DNA of 64,000 bases, taken from an uncultured Clostridia bacterium (GTDB lineage: Bacteria; Bacillota; Clostridia; Oscillospirales; Acutalibacteraceae). Location of the stretch: assembly GCA_944384825.1 (NCBI GenBank), contig CALWUT010000018.1, positions 62,001 through 126,000 on the forward strand. The letters run 5' to 3'. The position numbers were made by a program, and so were the translations under genes. The notes under the pieces are model-generated. The model had not been told where the DNA came from, ran no database searches, and saw only the letters and a program-made list of their open reading frames with translations. Positions 54,291 to 63,797 of the stretch are shown in pieces. Numbering within the stretch: position 1 is the first letter of the stretch; every line of letters begins with the position of its first letter.

Positions 54291-54593
54291 CTACTTCTTA
54301 GCACTAAAATCTATATTTTCTTCATCAAAATTAGTACTTTCTTCAAAATTCTTACTCTTAAATGATTTATCACTATTTTTGGATCTCCATGTGACCCTCC
54401 CACGAGTTAAATCATAAGGAGATATTTCAACTGTAACATTATCTCCTTGTAAAATTCGAATATAGTTCATTCTAAGCTTACCGGATATATGAGCTAATAT
54501 TTCTTTTCCGTTTTGAAGTTCTACTTTAAACATTGCATTAGGAAGTACTTCTGTAACCTTACCATTAAGCTCTATGACATCATCCTTAGACAT
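54291..54593 (-). CDS. infA: Translation initiation factor IF-1 with C-terminal extension
   Basis: A 100-aa IF-1. The S1-like fold (residues 1-71) is canonical: [34 protein letters not shown] and [11 protein letters not shown]. Bacterial IF-1 normally ends there at about 72 aa. Here a further 28 residues rich in Ser, Lys, Asp and Glu follow without a domain. IF-1 blocks the A site during initiation, and the tail would project from the 30S. Confidence 0.93.
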   Translation of the reverse strand: MSKDDVIELNGKVTEVLPNAMFKVELQNGKEILAHISGKLRMNYIRILQGDNVTVEISPYDLTRGRVTWRSKNSDKSFKSKNFEESTNFDEENIDFSAKK

Positions 54594-54803
54594 ATCTCAA
54601 AAGCGTTAATTCACAAAAATGCTAAATACTTTTTAACATTTAAAAAATTATACGCCTACTCCACCACCTTTGCTTTAAAATCTCTAAGGTTTTCATCCTA
54701 CATTATTATTCAGCAGAAAGTGGAAAACGCTTAGTTTAAGCTACTAAAATCTAATTATATCGTAAATTTAATTTTTTAGCTTGCATCTAAAAATCAAATT
54801 AAA

Positions 54804-55082
54804 TTATTCACACTTTGAAACTTTGCAATTGTTATTCCTTATAGACTCTGAAAACGGTTTTAAAACTAATCTTATAGATTTATCAGTAGTTAACATATCT
54901 TCTTTAATAACAGTATTAGTAAGTCTTACATGAATAAGCTTCTTCTTCTTTAACTTATTAAGAGGATGACTTTTTCCGTCACACAAAAACACATATCCGT
55001 TTGATTCATTCATAATTACCTGAAAATATCCTTTGTCATGCCCTGCAATAGAACGGACAACCATCCCTTTTCTTAATTCCAT
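54804..55082 (-). CDS. KOW-domain RNA-binding protein (L14e-like)
   Basis: A 92-aa protein with a KOW motif at the N-terminus (GMVVRSIAGHDKGYFQVI) and a basic KLKKKKLIHVRLT block. Proteins like this are found between map and infA in many clostridia and resemble archaeal/eukaryotic L14e. RNA or ribosome binding is inferred from the fold. About 210 bp without features separate it from infA. Confidence 0.85.
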   Translation of the reverse strand: MELRKGMVVRSIAGHDKGYFQVIMNESNGYVFLCDGKSHPLNKLKKKKLIHVRLTNTVIKEDMLTTDKSIRLVLKPFSESIRNNNCKVSKCE

Positions 55083-55094
55083 TAACTAACCGCC

Positions 55095-55847
55095 TCACTT
55101 AGGATCCGTTAATATAACTGCTCCCTCAGGAGTAATTGCAACAGTATGTTCAAAATGTGCAGAAAATTTACCATCGGCCGTAACTGTAGTCCAGTTGTCT
55201 TCCAGCACTTTAACATCGCCAGTCCCTAAGTTAACCATAGGTTCTATAGCTATAGTCATACCTAGACTTAAACGCGCTCCATGCCCTTCACGTCCAAAAT
55301 TAGGAACTGAAGGTTCTTCATGTAACTGCGTGCCTACTCCATGACCTACAAAATCGCGTACCACCGAGTAACCACGTGATTTAATATACCCTTCTACCGT
55401 ATTTCCTATATCTCCTATGCGATTGCCAGGCTTTGCTATTTTTATTGCTTCAAATAAGCTATCACGTGTTGCATTTAATAAACTAGAATATTCAGGTAAT
55501 ATATCTCCACAAGGAAAAGTCCAAGCATTATCACCATGAAATCCATTTATATATGCTCCTACGTCTATGCTTACTATATCTCCGCTTCTTACTTTACGAT
55601 TAGAACTAGGTATACCATGGATGACTTCATTATTTAAAGAAATACAACAGCTTGCAGGAAAACCATTATAATTTAGAAATGAAGGAGCTGCCCCTTGCGA
55701 AATTATAAACTTGTGTACAATATTATTTATTTCTTGAGTTGTAACACCAGGTTCAACTGCTTTACCGGCAAGCTCAAGAGCTCGGGCAGCAATTTTCCCC
55801 GCTTCCCTCATTAAAATCAATTCTTTATTGGTTTTCAATACTATCAT
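55095..55847 (-). CDS. map: Methionine aminopeptidase type I
   Basis: A 250-aa MetAP that removes initiator Met. The metal-binding residues fall in SIDVGAYINGFHGDNAWTF, VGHGVGTQLHEEP, IEPM and FEHTVAITP. It overlaps adk by the ATGA tetranucleotide, so the two are translationally coupled. It has no N-terminal extension. Confidence 0.96.
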   Translation of the reverse strand: MIVLKTNKELILMREAGKIAARALELAGKAVEPGVTTQEINNIVHKFIISQGAAPSFLNYNGFPASCCISLNNEVIHGIPSSNRKVRSGDIVSIDVGAYINGFHGDNAWTFPCGDILPEYSSLLNATRDSLFEAIKIAKPGNRIGDIGNTVEGYIKSRGYSVVRDFVGHGVGTQLHEEPSVPNFGREGHGARLSLGMTIAIEPMVNLGTGDVKVLEDNWTTVTADGKFSAHFEHTVAITPEGAVILTDPK

Positions 55848-56485
55848 ATTTCAACTCTTAACACTTTTAACACATCTGCTGTAATTTCCTTAAGAGGCTT
55901 AGTACCATCTATAGCAACTCTTATTCCTCTTTTATCGTAATATTCTTTAAGAACATGAGTTTGATTATAATACACCTTTAACCTCTCTTTTACAGTATCT
56001 GCATTGTCATCCATACGTTGAATAAGGGCACCTGCACAAAAATCACATTTTCCTTCAACTTTCGGTTTCTTGTCTGTGTTGATATTAAAAGTTTTATTAC
56101 ATTTTTCACAGATGCGACGTCCCGACATCCTTTTATAAATTAATTCATCATCAACCTCTATATCAATGACGTAATCAATTTTTACATCCGAATTATCTAA
56201 CGCCTCAGCTTGAGCAACCGTTCTAGGAAAACCATCTAGAATAAATCCACTTTTACAGTCATCTTGATTTAATCTCTGCGTTACAATCCCTATAACTACT
56301 TCATCTGGTACTAAATGCCCCTTATCAATAAAAGATTTAGCTTTTAGTCCCATTTCAGTACCATTTTTTAAAGCTTCCCTTATAATATCTCCAGTAGAAA
56401 TAGTAGGAATTTTAAGTAATTCAGAAATTATTTCAGCTTGTGTCCCTTTACCAGCACCCGGGGCTCCTAAAAGTATTATATTCAT
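55844..56485 (-). CDS. adk: Adenylate kinase, zinc LID form
   Basis: A 213-aa long-form kinase: P-loop GAPGAGKGTQA, GFPRTVAQAEAL, and a LID with CEKC and CDFC cysteines for zinc. It interconverts ATP, AMP and ADP. In a cell that imports ATP it would balance the adenylate pool. It normally follows secY directly, but here a 359-bp gap intervenes. Confidence 0.96.
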   Translation of the reverse strand: MNIILLGAPGAGKGTQAEIISELLKIPTISTGDIIREALKNGTEMGLKAKSFIDKGHLVPDEVVIGIVTQRLNQDDCKSGFILDGFPRTVAQAEALDNSDVKIDYVIDIEVDDELIYKRMSGRRICEKCNKTFNINTDKKPKVEGKCDFCAGALIQRMDDNADTVKERLKVYYNQTHVLKEYYDKRGIRVAIDGTKPLKEITADVLKVLRVEI

Positions 56486-56844
56486 CGTACCGAACTCCCT
56501 TTTTATGCTTTTCTAACTGTTTTAACTGTACTTATTTACAAGTTCAACCATCATAAATTCACATTTTATCTTAACTTTTAGGAGTAAATTGTGAATTTAT
56601 TAATATCTTAGTCTTTTTTAAATTGATTAACAAACTTACTTCATTTAAATAAGAACCAACGCTAAAATCTGTTGCTCACTACTGCTTTTCAACGTTTAAA
56701 ATTTATTGCATTACTTAATAAACTAAATAAAGCATTCTCTATTTTAAAGCACTTTTAATAATTTTGTTAAATTAAGCTTTAGTATTACTATACACAAATT
56801 ATTGACATCGCCGGACAAATTTCCCGGCGACATCTTTTTATCGA
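56486..56844 (-). other. Unusually long secY-adk intergenic region with inverted repeats
   Basis: There is no ORF with a ribosome site. Two structures stand out. Just after secY there is a GC-rich hairpin (TCGCCGG with CCGGCGA, 56803-56835), not followed by a U-tract on this strand. Near adk there are 11-nt perfect inverted arms ATAAATTCACA and TGTGAATTTAT (56553-56563 and 56590-56600). No clear promoter was found; an adk-map promoter or leader element is possible. Confidence 0.5.
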
Positions 56845-58170
56845 TTAACCAAGAAATCCTTTGTAGTGACGCATCATAAGCTGTGACTCCAATTGTTTTA
56901 CTGTTTCTAAAGCTACACCTACCATTATGATTATTGAAGTACCACCCATAGAAAGGCTTTGCATACCAGTAAGATTAGTAAAACCTATCGGCAATAAAGC
57001 AATAACCGCTAAAAATAATGCTCCCATAAATGTTACTTTAGAAAGAACTTTAACAAAATAGTCAGCTGTCGGCTTTCCGGGACGAATTCCCGGTATAGCT
57101 CCATTACTTTGGCGTAAATTATTAGCCATCTCTATAGGATTATAAGTTATTTCTACATAAAAATATGCGAAAATAAATATAAGGAAGAAATAACATATAG
57201 TATATACTGTACCATTTATGGAAAATGAATCAAGAATAGTCTTCCAAATTCCGGTAGGCTTTGTAAAGAATCTTATAAAGTTGGGAATTGCCAATATTGA
57301 GGTTGCAAATATTATAGGCATTACACCTGCTATTCCCACTTTTAAAGGTATGTGAGTGTTTTGTCCTGCATACATCTTTCTCCCTACAGTACGTTGAGCA
57401 TACTGAATGGGAATTCTTCTTTCTCCATCATTCATAAATACAATTATCCACATCATAAACAAAAACAAAATTATAAATAATGGAACATATATATAGAACT
57501 TCCAAAAAAACTTTGGTTCACTTGCTGCCCACGATAAATAAGTAACTAATTGAGCAATTAAACTAGGCATCCTTGAAACAATTCCCGCAAACATTAAAAT
57601 AGATACTCCATTTCCAACGCCTTTAGCATTAATTTGCTCTCCAAGCCACATCATTAAAGCAGCACCTGCTGTGAAAGAAAGGACTATAATAACTGCTACA
57701 AAAATCCCTTCAATTCCATCCGTATATCGCACAATGGATTGACCTTCAAAGCTACCACTTCTTAAATAAAGATAAAAAGCTGTCCCTTGAGCAAGTGCTA
57801 AAATGATTGTAACATACCTTGTAATAGCTGTAATTTTCTTACGACCTTCTTCGCCTTCTTTTTGCAACGATTCTAAATAAGGAAGCGCTACAGTCATAAG
57901 CTGAATCACAATTGAAGCGTTAATGTATGGTGAAACTGACATAGCAAAAATTGTTGCCTGAGCAAACGCTCCTCCTGAAAGAGTATCAAGATAAGTAAGA
58001 ATCGCTCCACTTTCACCTAAATTTCCCATCATTCCCGCTAAAGCATCTACATTCAAAAATGGAACTGGAATTATAGATCCGATTCGAAACACTATTATAA
58101 TCATTATTGTAAATAGTAATTTACGCCTTAACTCTTTAACTTTCCAAGAATTTATTAACGTCCTAATCAA
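56845..58170 (-). CDS. secY: Protein translocase subunit SecY
   Basis: A 441-aa, ten-segment SecY, the channel for signal-peptide proteins such as the exported enzymes in this window. LRRKLLFTIMIIIVFRIGSIIPVP at the start, SVSPYINASIVIQLMTVALP (plug region), RRIPIQYAQRTVGRKMY and NNLRQSNGAIPGIRPGKPT are conserved (each quoted in part). It follows rplO with no gap. Confidence 0.97.
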   Translation of the reverse strand: MIRTLINSWKVKELRRKLLFTIMIIIVFRIGSIIPVPFLNVDALAGMMGNLGESGAILTYLDTLSGGAFAQATIFAMSVSPYINASIVIQLMTVALPYLESLQKEGEEGRKKITAITRYVTIILALAQGTAFYLYLRSGSFEGQSIVRYTDGIEGIFVAVIIVLSFTAGAALMMWLGEQINAKGVGNGVSILMFAGIVSRMPSLIAQLVTYLSWAASEPKFFWKFYIYVPLFIILFLFMMWIIVFMNDGERRIPIQYAQRTVGRKMYAGQNTHIPLKVGIAGVMPIIFATSILAIPNFIRFFTKPTGIWKTILDSFSINGTVYTICYFFLIFIFAYFYVEITYNPIEMANNLRQSNGAIPGIRPGKPTADYFVKVLSKVTFMGALFLAVIALLPIGFTNLTGMQSLSMGGTSIIIMVGVALETVKQLESQLMMRHYKGFLG

Positions 58171-58611
58171 TTAGATCACCTCCGCCTTCCCTCCTGCAGA
58201 TTCAATTTTCCTAATCGCAGATTCTGAAAACATCTGTGCTTTAACTGTTAAGTTTTTAGTAAGAATTCCATGGCCGAGTATTTTAATTTTATCAAATTTG
58301 CGCTTTACAATTCCCATATTTACTAATTCGTTAGCATCTATAACTGAACCATTACCAAATTTTTCTAAGTCTTTTACATTTACAGAAATAACTTTTTTAG
58401 CAAATATATTGTTAAATCCTCTTTTAGGTATTCTCCTTTGAAGAGGCATTTGTCCGCCTTCAAATCCAGGACGTACTCCACCTCCAGAACGTGCATTCTG
58501 CCCTTTATGACCTTTACCAGCTGTTTTTCCTTGTCCGGAGCCATGCCCTCTTCCTATACGTTTTGGAGCTTTTCTAGATCCACGGGGGCAAACCAAATCT
58601 TGTAGCTGCAT
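58171..58611 (-). CDS. rplO: 50S ribosomal protein L15
   Basis: A 146-aa L15: GSRKAPKRIGRGHGSGQGKT, AGKGHKGQNARSGGGVRPGF and PLQRRIPKRGF (each in part) are diagnostic. A GGAGG-rich site precedes the ATG. Normally rpmD (L30) would lie directly upstream; it is missing here. Confidence 0.96.
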   Translation of the reverse strand: MQLQDLVCPRGSRKAPKRIGRGHGSGQGKTAGKGHKGQNARSGGGVRPGFEGGQMPLQRRIPKRGFNNIFAKKVISVNVKDLEKFGNGSVIDANELVNMGIVKRKFDKIKILGHGILTKNLTVKAQMFSESAIRKIESAGGKAEVI

Positions 58612-58702
58612 TTTGTCGTCACCTCCCTATTTTATTCCATATTCTTTAGGTTTAACAAGGTATTAAATCTTCACTGTTTTTCAAAACCCTGAACCAATTA
58701 TT

Positions 58703-58731
58703 ATTTTATCATATTAACTATATTATATCAA
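58703..58731 (-). promoter_or_regulatory. Internal promoter upstream of rplO, in the place of rpmD
   Basis: TTGATA (58726-58731), a 17-bp spacer with TGA before the -10, and TAAAAT (58703-58708) on the minus strand, inside the 145-bp rpsE-rplO gap. It could boost rplO-secY expression. Confidence 0.6.
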
Positions 58732-58756
58732 ACTTAATTAAAACTCCTCTTAAATT

Positions 58757-59257
58757 TTATCTAAGAATTTCCTTTGGAGCTTTACCGCGCAACTCTGCTA
58801 CTTGTTCTGCTGTACGCAAACCCTTAAGTCCCTCTATTGTGGCTCTTACTACATTACAAGGATTATTGGAACGCAGCGCTTTAGTTCTAATATCTTTTAT
58901 CCCTGCCGACTCAACTACTGCACGAACCGGCCCTCCAGCAATAACTCCAGTACCCGGAGCCGCAGGTTTCATAAGTACTCTACCAGCTCCATAAGATCCA
59001 AGAATTTCATGCGGAATAGTATTTCCTTTTAATGGTACTTTAATTAAATTTTTCTTCGCGTCTTCAATTCCCTTTCTAATAGCGTCTGGTACTTCTCCGG
59101 ATTTTCCAATTCCAAATCCCACTACGCCTTTACCATCGCCTACAACCATTAAAGCTGCAAACTTAAATATGCGTCCACCTTTTACTGTCTTTGAAACTCT
59201 ATTAATAGCAACCAATCTTTCTTTCAAATCGAGAACTGAACCATCAATTCTAGCCAA
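58757..59257 (-). CDS. rpsE: 30S ribosomal protein S5
   Basis: A 166-aa S5: [40 protein letters not shown] and [19 protein letters not shown] are conserved. It supports decoding fidelity. It is followed by a non-coding 145 bp instead of rpmD. Confidence 0.96.
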   Translation of the reverse strand: MARIDGSVLDLKERLVAINRVSKTVKGGRIFKFAALMVVGDGKGVVGFGIGKSGEVPDAIRKGIEDAKKNLIKVPLKGNTIPHEILGSYGAGRVLMKPAAPGTGVIAGGPVRAVVESAGIKDIRTKALRSNNPCNVVRATIEGLKGLRTAEQVAELRGKAPKEILR

Positions 59258-59278
59258 AGTTTTTACCCCCCTTCTATT

Positions 59279-59638
59279 TTAGAATTTAAGACCTGCTTGA
59301 CGAGCCCCTTCTGCTAATTCCTTTACACGTCCGTGAAACAAATATCCTCCGCGATCAAAAACTACATCCTCAATTCCTTTTTCAAGAGCTCGTTTTGCAA
59401 TAGTATTTCCTACTTTAAATGCTGCTGCTTTATTTCCACCATATTCGACAAAATCTTTCTCATAGGTAGAAGCACTAACCAAAGTTACACCCGAAATGTC
59501 ATCGATGATTTGAGCATAAACGTTACTCCTTGAACGAAATACATTCAAACGAGGACGGCTTGCAGTACCGATAATTTTGCCACGTACTCTTCTATGACGT
59601 CTTAAACGGGCCTGATTTTTATCTGCCTTGTTTACCAT
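59279..59638 (-). CDS. rplR: 50S ribosomal protein L18
   Basis: A 119-aa L18: [35 protein letters not shown] and [20 protein letters not shown]. It binds 5S rRNA. It is 21 bp from rpsE, in standard order. Confidence 0.96.
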   Translation of the reverse strand: MVNKADKNQARLRRHRRVRGKIIGTASRPRLNVFRSRSNVYAQIIDDISGVTLVSASTYEKDFVEYGGNKAAAFKVGNTIAKRALEKGIEDVVFDRGGYLFHGRVKELAEGARQAGLKF

Positions 59639-59655
59639 ATCTATTCACCTCTTTA

Positions 59656-60192
59656 CTACTTTTTACCGGTTTTTCCCTCTTTACGACGTATGACTTCATT
59701 CACATACTTAATTCCTTTACCTTTATAAGGTTCCGGAGGACGTTTTTCACGTATTTCAGCAGCACATTGTCCCACTTTTTGCTTGTCAATTCCAATTACT
59801 GAAATACGATTTCCTTGAGCTTCTAATTTAATTCCTTCAATCTCAGGAACAATAACTTGGTGAGAATATCCTAAACTCATTACTAAATTTGAGCCTTGCT
59901 TCTGTACACGATATCCTACTCCGTTTACTTCAAGCTCTTTTTTAAACCCTTTGGTAACTCCTTCAACCATATTAAAAATAAGTGAACGAGTAAGGCCATG
60001 AAGAGCTCTGTTTTCTTTTTGATCATTTGGCCTTAATACACTAATAATTCCATCATCTATACTTACTTTCATTTTAGGATGAATAATTTGAGTTAATGTT
60101 CCTTTAGGACCTTTAACAGTTATTTCTGAATTATTAAGTCCAACTTCCACTCCTGATGGAATCGTTATAGGTTTACGCCCTATTCTTGACAT
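59656..60192 (-). CDS. rplF: 50S ribosomal protein L6
   Basis: A 178-aa L6: [17 protein letters not shown] at the start, [18 protein letters not shown] in the middle and [20 protein letters not shown] near the end. It lies at the base of the L7/L12 stalk. Confidence 0.96.
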   Translation of the reverse strand: MSRIGRKPITIPSGVEVGLNNSEITVKGPKGTLTQIIHPKMKVSIDDGIISVLRPNDQKENRALHGLTRSLIFNMVEGVTKGFKKELEVNGVGYRVQKQGSNLVMSLGYSHQVIVPEIEGIKLEAQGNRISVIGIDKQKVGQCAAEIREKRPPEPYKGKGIKYVNEVIRRKEGKTGKK

Positions 60193-60210
60193 TTCTATCC
60201 CTCCTCTGTT

Positions 60211-60609
60211 TTACCAAATAAATGCCAAAACTTCGCCGCCCACATTTTCCTTACGCGCTCTGCGATCAGTCATGACTCCCTTAGATGTAGATATTAAAGC
60301 TATTCCAAGTCCTTTCATAACTCTAGGCATTTCTTCTACATTACTGTAAATTCTTAATCCTGGCTTTGATACTCTCTTAAGACCTGTAATTACCGGTCTT
60401 TTATCTTCTGTATATTTAAGAAAAATTTTAATCATACCTTGCTTACCATCTTCTGTCACTATGAACTTTCTGATGTATCCTTCATCAAGAAGTATCTGAA
60501 CTATAGATTTTTTGATATTAGAAGTAGGTATCTCTACAGTTTCATGTTTTGCAGCACTTGCATTGCGAATTCTAGTAAGCAAATCTGCAATCGTATCGGT
60601 TATCTGCAT
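60211..60609 (-). CDS. rpsH: 30S ribosomal protein S8
   Basis: A 132-aa S8: [33 protein letters not shown] and the terminal [20 protein letters not shown]. In many bacteria S8 represses the spc operon by binding its mRNA; no such site was checked here. Confidence 0.96.
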   Translation of the reverse strand: MQITDTIADLLTRIRNASAAKHETVEIPTSNIKKSIVQILLDEGYIRKFIVTEDGKQGMIKIFLKYTEDKRPVITGLKRVSKPGLRIYSNVEEMPRVMKGLGIALISTSKGVMTDRRARKENVGGEVLAFIW

Positions 60610-60636
60610 AACTTATTTACCTCCTTTGCTAACTAT

Positions 60637-60822
60637 TTACCAACTGGCTTTTCTTACTCCCGGAATTTCCCCTTTATGTGCAAGTTCTCTAAAGCAAATA
60701 CGGCATACACCAAACCTGCGAAGGTAACCATGCGGCCTGCCGCATATTCTACAGCGATTATATTCACGAGTAGAGAACTTCTGTTTTCTCGCTTGTTTTA
60801 TCTTCAGCGATGTTTTAGCCAC
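60637..60822 (-). CDS. rpsZ: 30S ribosomal protein S14, zinc form (type Z)
   Basis: A 61-aa short S14 with paired CxxC motifs (RCRICG and VCRICF), the zinc-binding type Z of Gram-positives. It lies between rplE and rpsH as usual. Confidence 0.96.
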   Translation of the reverse strand: MAKTSLKIKQARKQKFSTREYNRCRICGRPHGYLRRFGVCRICFRELAHKGEIPGVRKASW

Positions 60823-60834
60823 AATAATCCCTCC

Positions 60835-61374
60835 TTATTTTACAAATGGTGCACCTAGTAACTTTAGTAATTCTCTTGCTTCGTCATTACTATCCGCAGT
60901 AGTGGAAATAGAGATATCCATTCCTCTGATTTTATCGATTTTATCATACTCAATTTCCGGGAATATTAGCTGCTCTTTTACTCCCATATTGTAATTTCCT
61001 CTACCATCAAACGACTTAGGATTTATACCTCTAAAGTCTCTTACACGCGGAAGTGCTAGGTTAAAAAGTCTGTCAATAAATTCGTACATTTTTTCTCCGC
61101 GCAAAGTAACTTTTGCGCCGATTTTCATTCCTTCACGTACTTTAAAGTTTGCAACTGACCTCTTAGCAGTACATACTACTGCTTTTTGCCCCGTAATAAT
61201 AGCAAGATCGTCTAAAATGGAATTTATAATTTTAGAATTATCTCTTGCTTCTCCTGCACCAACATTAATTACCACTTTTTCTAATTTAGGTACTTCCATT
61301 ATATTTTTATACCCAAATTTTTCCATTAACTTTGGTACTGCCTGCTCTCGGTATAAGTCTTTTAATCTGGCCAT
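60835..61374 (-). CDS. rplE: 50S ribosomal protein L5
   Basis: A 179-aa L5: [40 protein letters not shown] and [19 protein letters not shown]. It binds 5S rRNA and contacts the P-site tRNA. It is 12 bp from rpsZ. Confidence 0.96.
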   Translation of the reverse strand: MARLKDLYREQAVPKLMEKFGYKNIMEVPKLEKVVINVGAGEARDNSKIINSILDDLAIITGQKAVVCTAKRSVANFKVREGMKIGAKVTLRGEKMYEFIDRLFNLALPRVRDFRGINPKSFDGRGNYNMGVKEQLIFPEIEYDKIDKIRGMDISISTTADSNDEARELLKLLGAPFVK

Positions 61375-61385
61375 CTATATCCTCC

Positions 61386-61745
61386 TTATAACACTTCGCC
61401 GCACTTTTTACAGCTCCGCTTTTTCTTACCATCTTCCATAAATTTATGGGCAATGCGAGTAGTTTTACCACAATGAGGACATATCAACTGAACTTTACAT
61501 GCATAAAGTGCACTTTCAGTCTTAACTATGCCCCCTTCCTGACCCACTTTGCGGGGCTTAACATGTTTTGAAACTAAGTTGACTCCCTCAACAATTAACT
61601 TTCCTTCTTTTGGACTTACCGCTATAATTTTTCCTTGTTTTCCGCGGTCTTTTCCATTCAAAACTACAACTTTATCTCCACTTTTTAAATGAATTTTATT
61701 TTTAGTATATTTAGCTGTTTTCCCCTTATTTCTTCCAAACATCAC
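61386..61745 (-). CDS. rplX: 50S ribosomal protein L24 with zinc ribbon
   Basis: A 119-aa L24 with the KOW motif (LKSGDKVVVLNGKDRGKQGK) and GVNLVSKHVKPRK. The C-terminal part carries CPHC and CKKC, a zinc ribbon (C+ form). It starts at ATG-ATG, either possible. Confidence 0.95.
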   Translation of the reverse strand: MMFGRNKGKTAKYTKNKIHLKSGDKVVVLNGKDRGKQGKIIAVSPKEGKLIVEGVNLVSKHVKPRKVGQEGGIVKTESALYACKVQLICPHCGKTTRIAHKFMEDGKKKRSCKKCGEVL

Positions 61746-61758
61746 TTAACACCTCCTC

Positions 61759-62127
61759 TTAGAGAACCTCCGGGGCTAAACTCGATATTTTAAGATAACC
61801 TCTATCACGTAGCTCTCTGGCTACAGGTCCAAAAATACGTGTTCCTTTCGGAGTCTTATCTTCTTTTATTATTACAGCTGAATTTTCATCAAAACATATA
61901 TAAGATCCATCTGCTCTGCGAACTTTAGACTTAGTACGCACTACTACCGCTTTAACTACATCACCTTTTTTAACAACGCCTCCGGGTGATGCTTTTTTGA
62001 CTGAAGCTACTATAATATCGCCAATAGCTGCATATTTTCTACGGGTTCCACCAAGAACTCTAAAACACATTATTTCTTTTGCTCCAGTATTATCAGCAAT
62101 TTTTAAACGAGTCTGAGGTTGTATCAC
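61759..62127 (-). CDS. rplN: 50S ribosomal protein L14
   Basis: A 122-aa L14: [40 protein letters not shown] and [20 protein letters not shown]. It forms an inter-subunit bridge and is the RsfS target. Confidence 0.97.
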   Translation of the reverse strand: MIQPQTRLKIADNTGAKEIMCFRVLGGTRRKYAAIGDIIVASVKKASPGGVVKKGDVVKAVVVRTKSKVRRADGSYICFDENSAVIIKEDKTPKGTRIFGPVARELRDRGYLKISSLAPEVL

Positions 62128-62169
62128 AGCAAATCACTCCTCCTAACTGCTAGAAAATTAATTTTTAAG

Positions 62170-62427
62170 CTATTTAGCTCTTTCTATTATATTTACAAGT
62201 CTCCAACTTTTTTCTTTCGATAAGGGTCTGGTCTCCATTATTTTTACAAGATCCCCTACTTTACACTCATTAGATTCATCATGAGCTTTAAATCTTTGTG
62301 TACGCTTAACAATTTTTTTATAAAGCGGATGTTTTACACTGTCTTCTACTGTAACAACTATGGTTTTATCCATTTTGTCACTTACAACTTTTCCTATTTT
62401 TACTTTTCTCATATTTCTTTCGATCAA
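62170..62427 (-). CDS. rpsQ: 30S ribosomal protein S17
   Basis: An 85-aa S17: [40 protein letters not shown] and [12 protein letters not shown]. The N-terminal IERNMRKV aligns with SERNQRKV of Bacillus, favouring the TTG start at 62425-62427 over the ATG five codons later. Confidence 0.95.
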   Translation of the reverse strand: MIERNMRKVKIGKVVSDKMDKTIVVTVEDSVKHPLYKKIVKRTQRFKAHDESNECKVGDLVKIMETRPLSKEKSWRLVNIIERAK

Positions 62428-62447
62428 AATAATCCATCCCCCTTCCG

Positions 62448-62690
62448 TTACGCCGGAGCACTTCCGCTTGTTTCCTTCTTATCTAAAGACAATTTATTAC
62501 TTTCCAGCTCTTTTTCACGAAGGAACGTTTGAACTCTTGCAATATCCTTTTTAACCGCTTTAATTCTCATAGGATTTTCCAACTGATTAACAGCAAGTTG
62601 AAATCTAAGATTGAAAAGTTCGGATTTAAGGTCTTTCAATTTAAGCACTAATTCTTGTGCACTCAATTTTTTAATTTCTGAATTTTTCAT
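62448..62690 (-). CDS. rpmC: 50S ribosomal protein L29
   Basis: An 80-aa L29. The core [40 protein letters not shown] and [16 protein letters not shown] is standard; the last 14 residues extend beyond the usual 66-aa form. It is at the exit tunnel. The first base of its start codon overlaps the rplP stop. Confidence 0.95.
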   Translation of the reverse strand: MKNSEIKKLSAQELVLKLKDLKSELFNLRFQLAVNQLENPMRIKAVKKDIARVQTFLREKELESNKLSLDKKETSGSAPA

Positions 62691-63115
62691 TAAACCTCAC
62701 CATCCGTTTCTTGCTTCCTTACAAATTTACACTTTATAGGTAATTTATTAGCTGCCAGGCGCATTGCTTCACGAGCAGTAGCTTCAGGGACTTCACCAAT
62801 TTCAAACATAATCCTTCCAGGCTTTACTACGGAAACCCAAAATTCCGGCGAACCCTTTCCTTTACCCATTCTTGTTTCAGCAGGTTTTTTAGTAACAGGT
62901 TTATCCGGGAATATTTTTATCCAAACTTTACCTGCTCTCTTACAAAACCTTGTCATCGCTACACGTGCAGCTTCTATTTGATTAGAAGTAATCCAGGCGG
63001 GTTCCAAAGCTTGAAGTCCAAAATCTCCATGAGAAACTTTACTTCCCCTGATTGCACGACCTTTCATTCTTCCTCTGTGCATTTTTCTATATTTAGTCCT
63101 TTTTGGCAACAGCAT
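62690..63115 (-). CDS. rplP: 50S ribosomal protein L16
   Basis: A 141-aa L16 beginning [19 protein letters not shown], with [20 protein letters not shown] and the terminal [14 protein letters not shown]. It overlaps the end of rpsC by 23 bp, and the conserved MLLPKR start confirms that overlap. It lies near the A site. Confidence 0.96.
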   Translation of the reverse strand: MLLPKRTKYRKMHRGRMKGRAIRGSKVSHGDFGLQALEPAWITSNQIEAARVAMTRFCKRAGKVWIKIFPDKPVTKKPAETRMGKGKGSPEFWVSVVKPGRIMFEIGEVPEATAREAMRLAANKLPIKCKFVRKQETDGEV

Positions 63116-63782
63116 TTATTCCGCCCCCTTTCACAGATTCCTGCTTTCCTGAATTTAATAAAATTTCGCCTTTATAAATCCAAACTTTTACTCCTATAAT
63201 TCCATAAGTTGTAGACGCTTCCGCAAACCCATAATCTATATCAGCTCTTATAGTCTGAAGAGGAATTGTTCCTTCATGATAATGTTCTGTACGAGCAATT
63301 TCTGCTCCACCCAATCTTCCGGAAACTTGAGTCTTTATTCCTTTGGCACCGGATTTCATTGCACGTCCCATAGCCTGTTTTAAAGCTCTCCTAAATGAAA
63401 CCCTTTTTTCCAGTTGTGCAGCTATTCCTTCTGCTACTAACTTTGCGTTCAAATCTGAATTTTTAACTTCAACTATATTTATAATCACCGGTTTATCAGT
63501 AATAGTCTTGCAGTAAGCTCTCAGCTTTTCTATCTCTGCTCCACCTTTTCCAATCACTATTCCAGGTTTAGCACAATGAATATGAAGACGAATTTTATGA
63601 CTGTCTCTTTCGATCTCAATTTTCGGAACTCCTGCAACTTTAAGTTTTTTCATAAGCAATTTACGAATTTTGTAATCCTCTACTAAAGCATCAGCAAAAT
63701 CCTTTTTCTTAACCAACCAACGCGAATCCCAATTTTTAATTACTCCTACTCGAAATCCACTTGGATGTACTTTCTGACCCAT
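63093..63782 (-). CDS. rpsC: 30S ribosomal protein S3
   Basis: A 229-aa S3: [20 protein letters not shown], the KH motif [14 protein letters not shown], and [20 protein letters not shown]. It lines the mRNA entry channel. AGGAGG precedes the ATG. The C-terminal [12 protein letters not shown] is short but within normal range. Confidence 0.97.
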   Translation of the reverse strand: MGQKVHPSGFRVGVIKNWDSRWLVKKKDFADALVEDYKIRKLLMKKLKVAGVPKIEIERDSHKIRLHIHCAKPGIVIGKGGAEIEKLRAYCKTITDKPVIINIVEVKNSDLNAKLVAEGIAAQLEKRVSFRRALKQAMGRAMKSGAKGIKTQVSGRLGGAEIARTEHYHEGTIPLQTIRADIDYGFAEASTTYGIIGVKVWIYKGEILLNSGKQESVKGGGINAVAKKD

Positions 63783-63797
63783 AGTTAACCTCCTTTT

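Noticed and set aside
58612-58756. Remnant of rpmD in the rpsE-rplO gap
   Set aside because: All frames were read; no stretch resembles L30, so a remnant cannot be supported.
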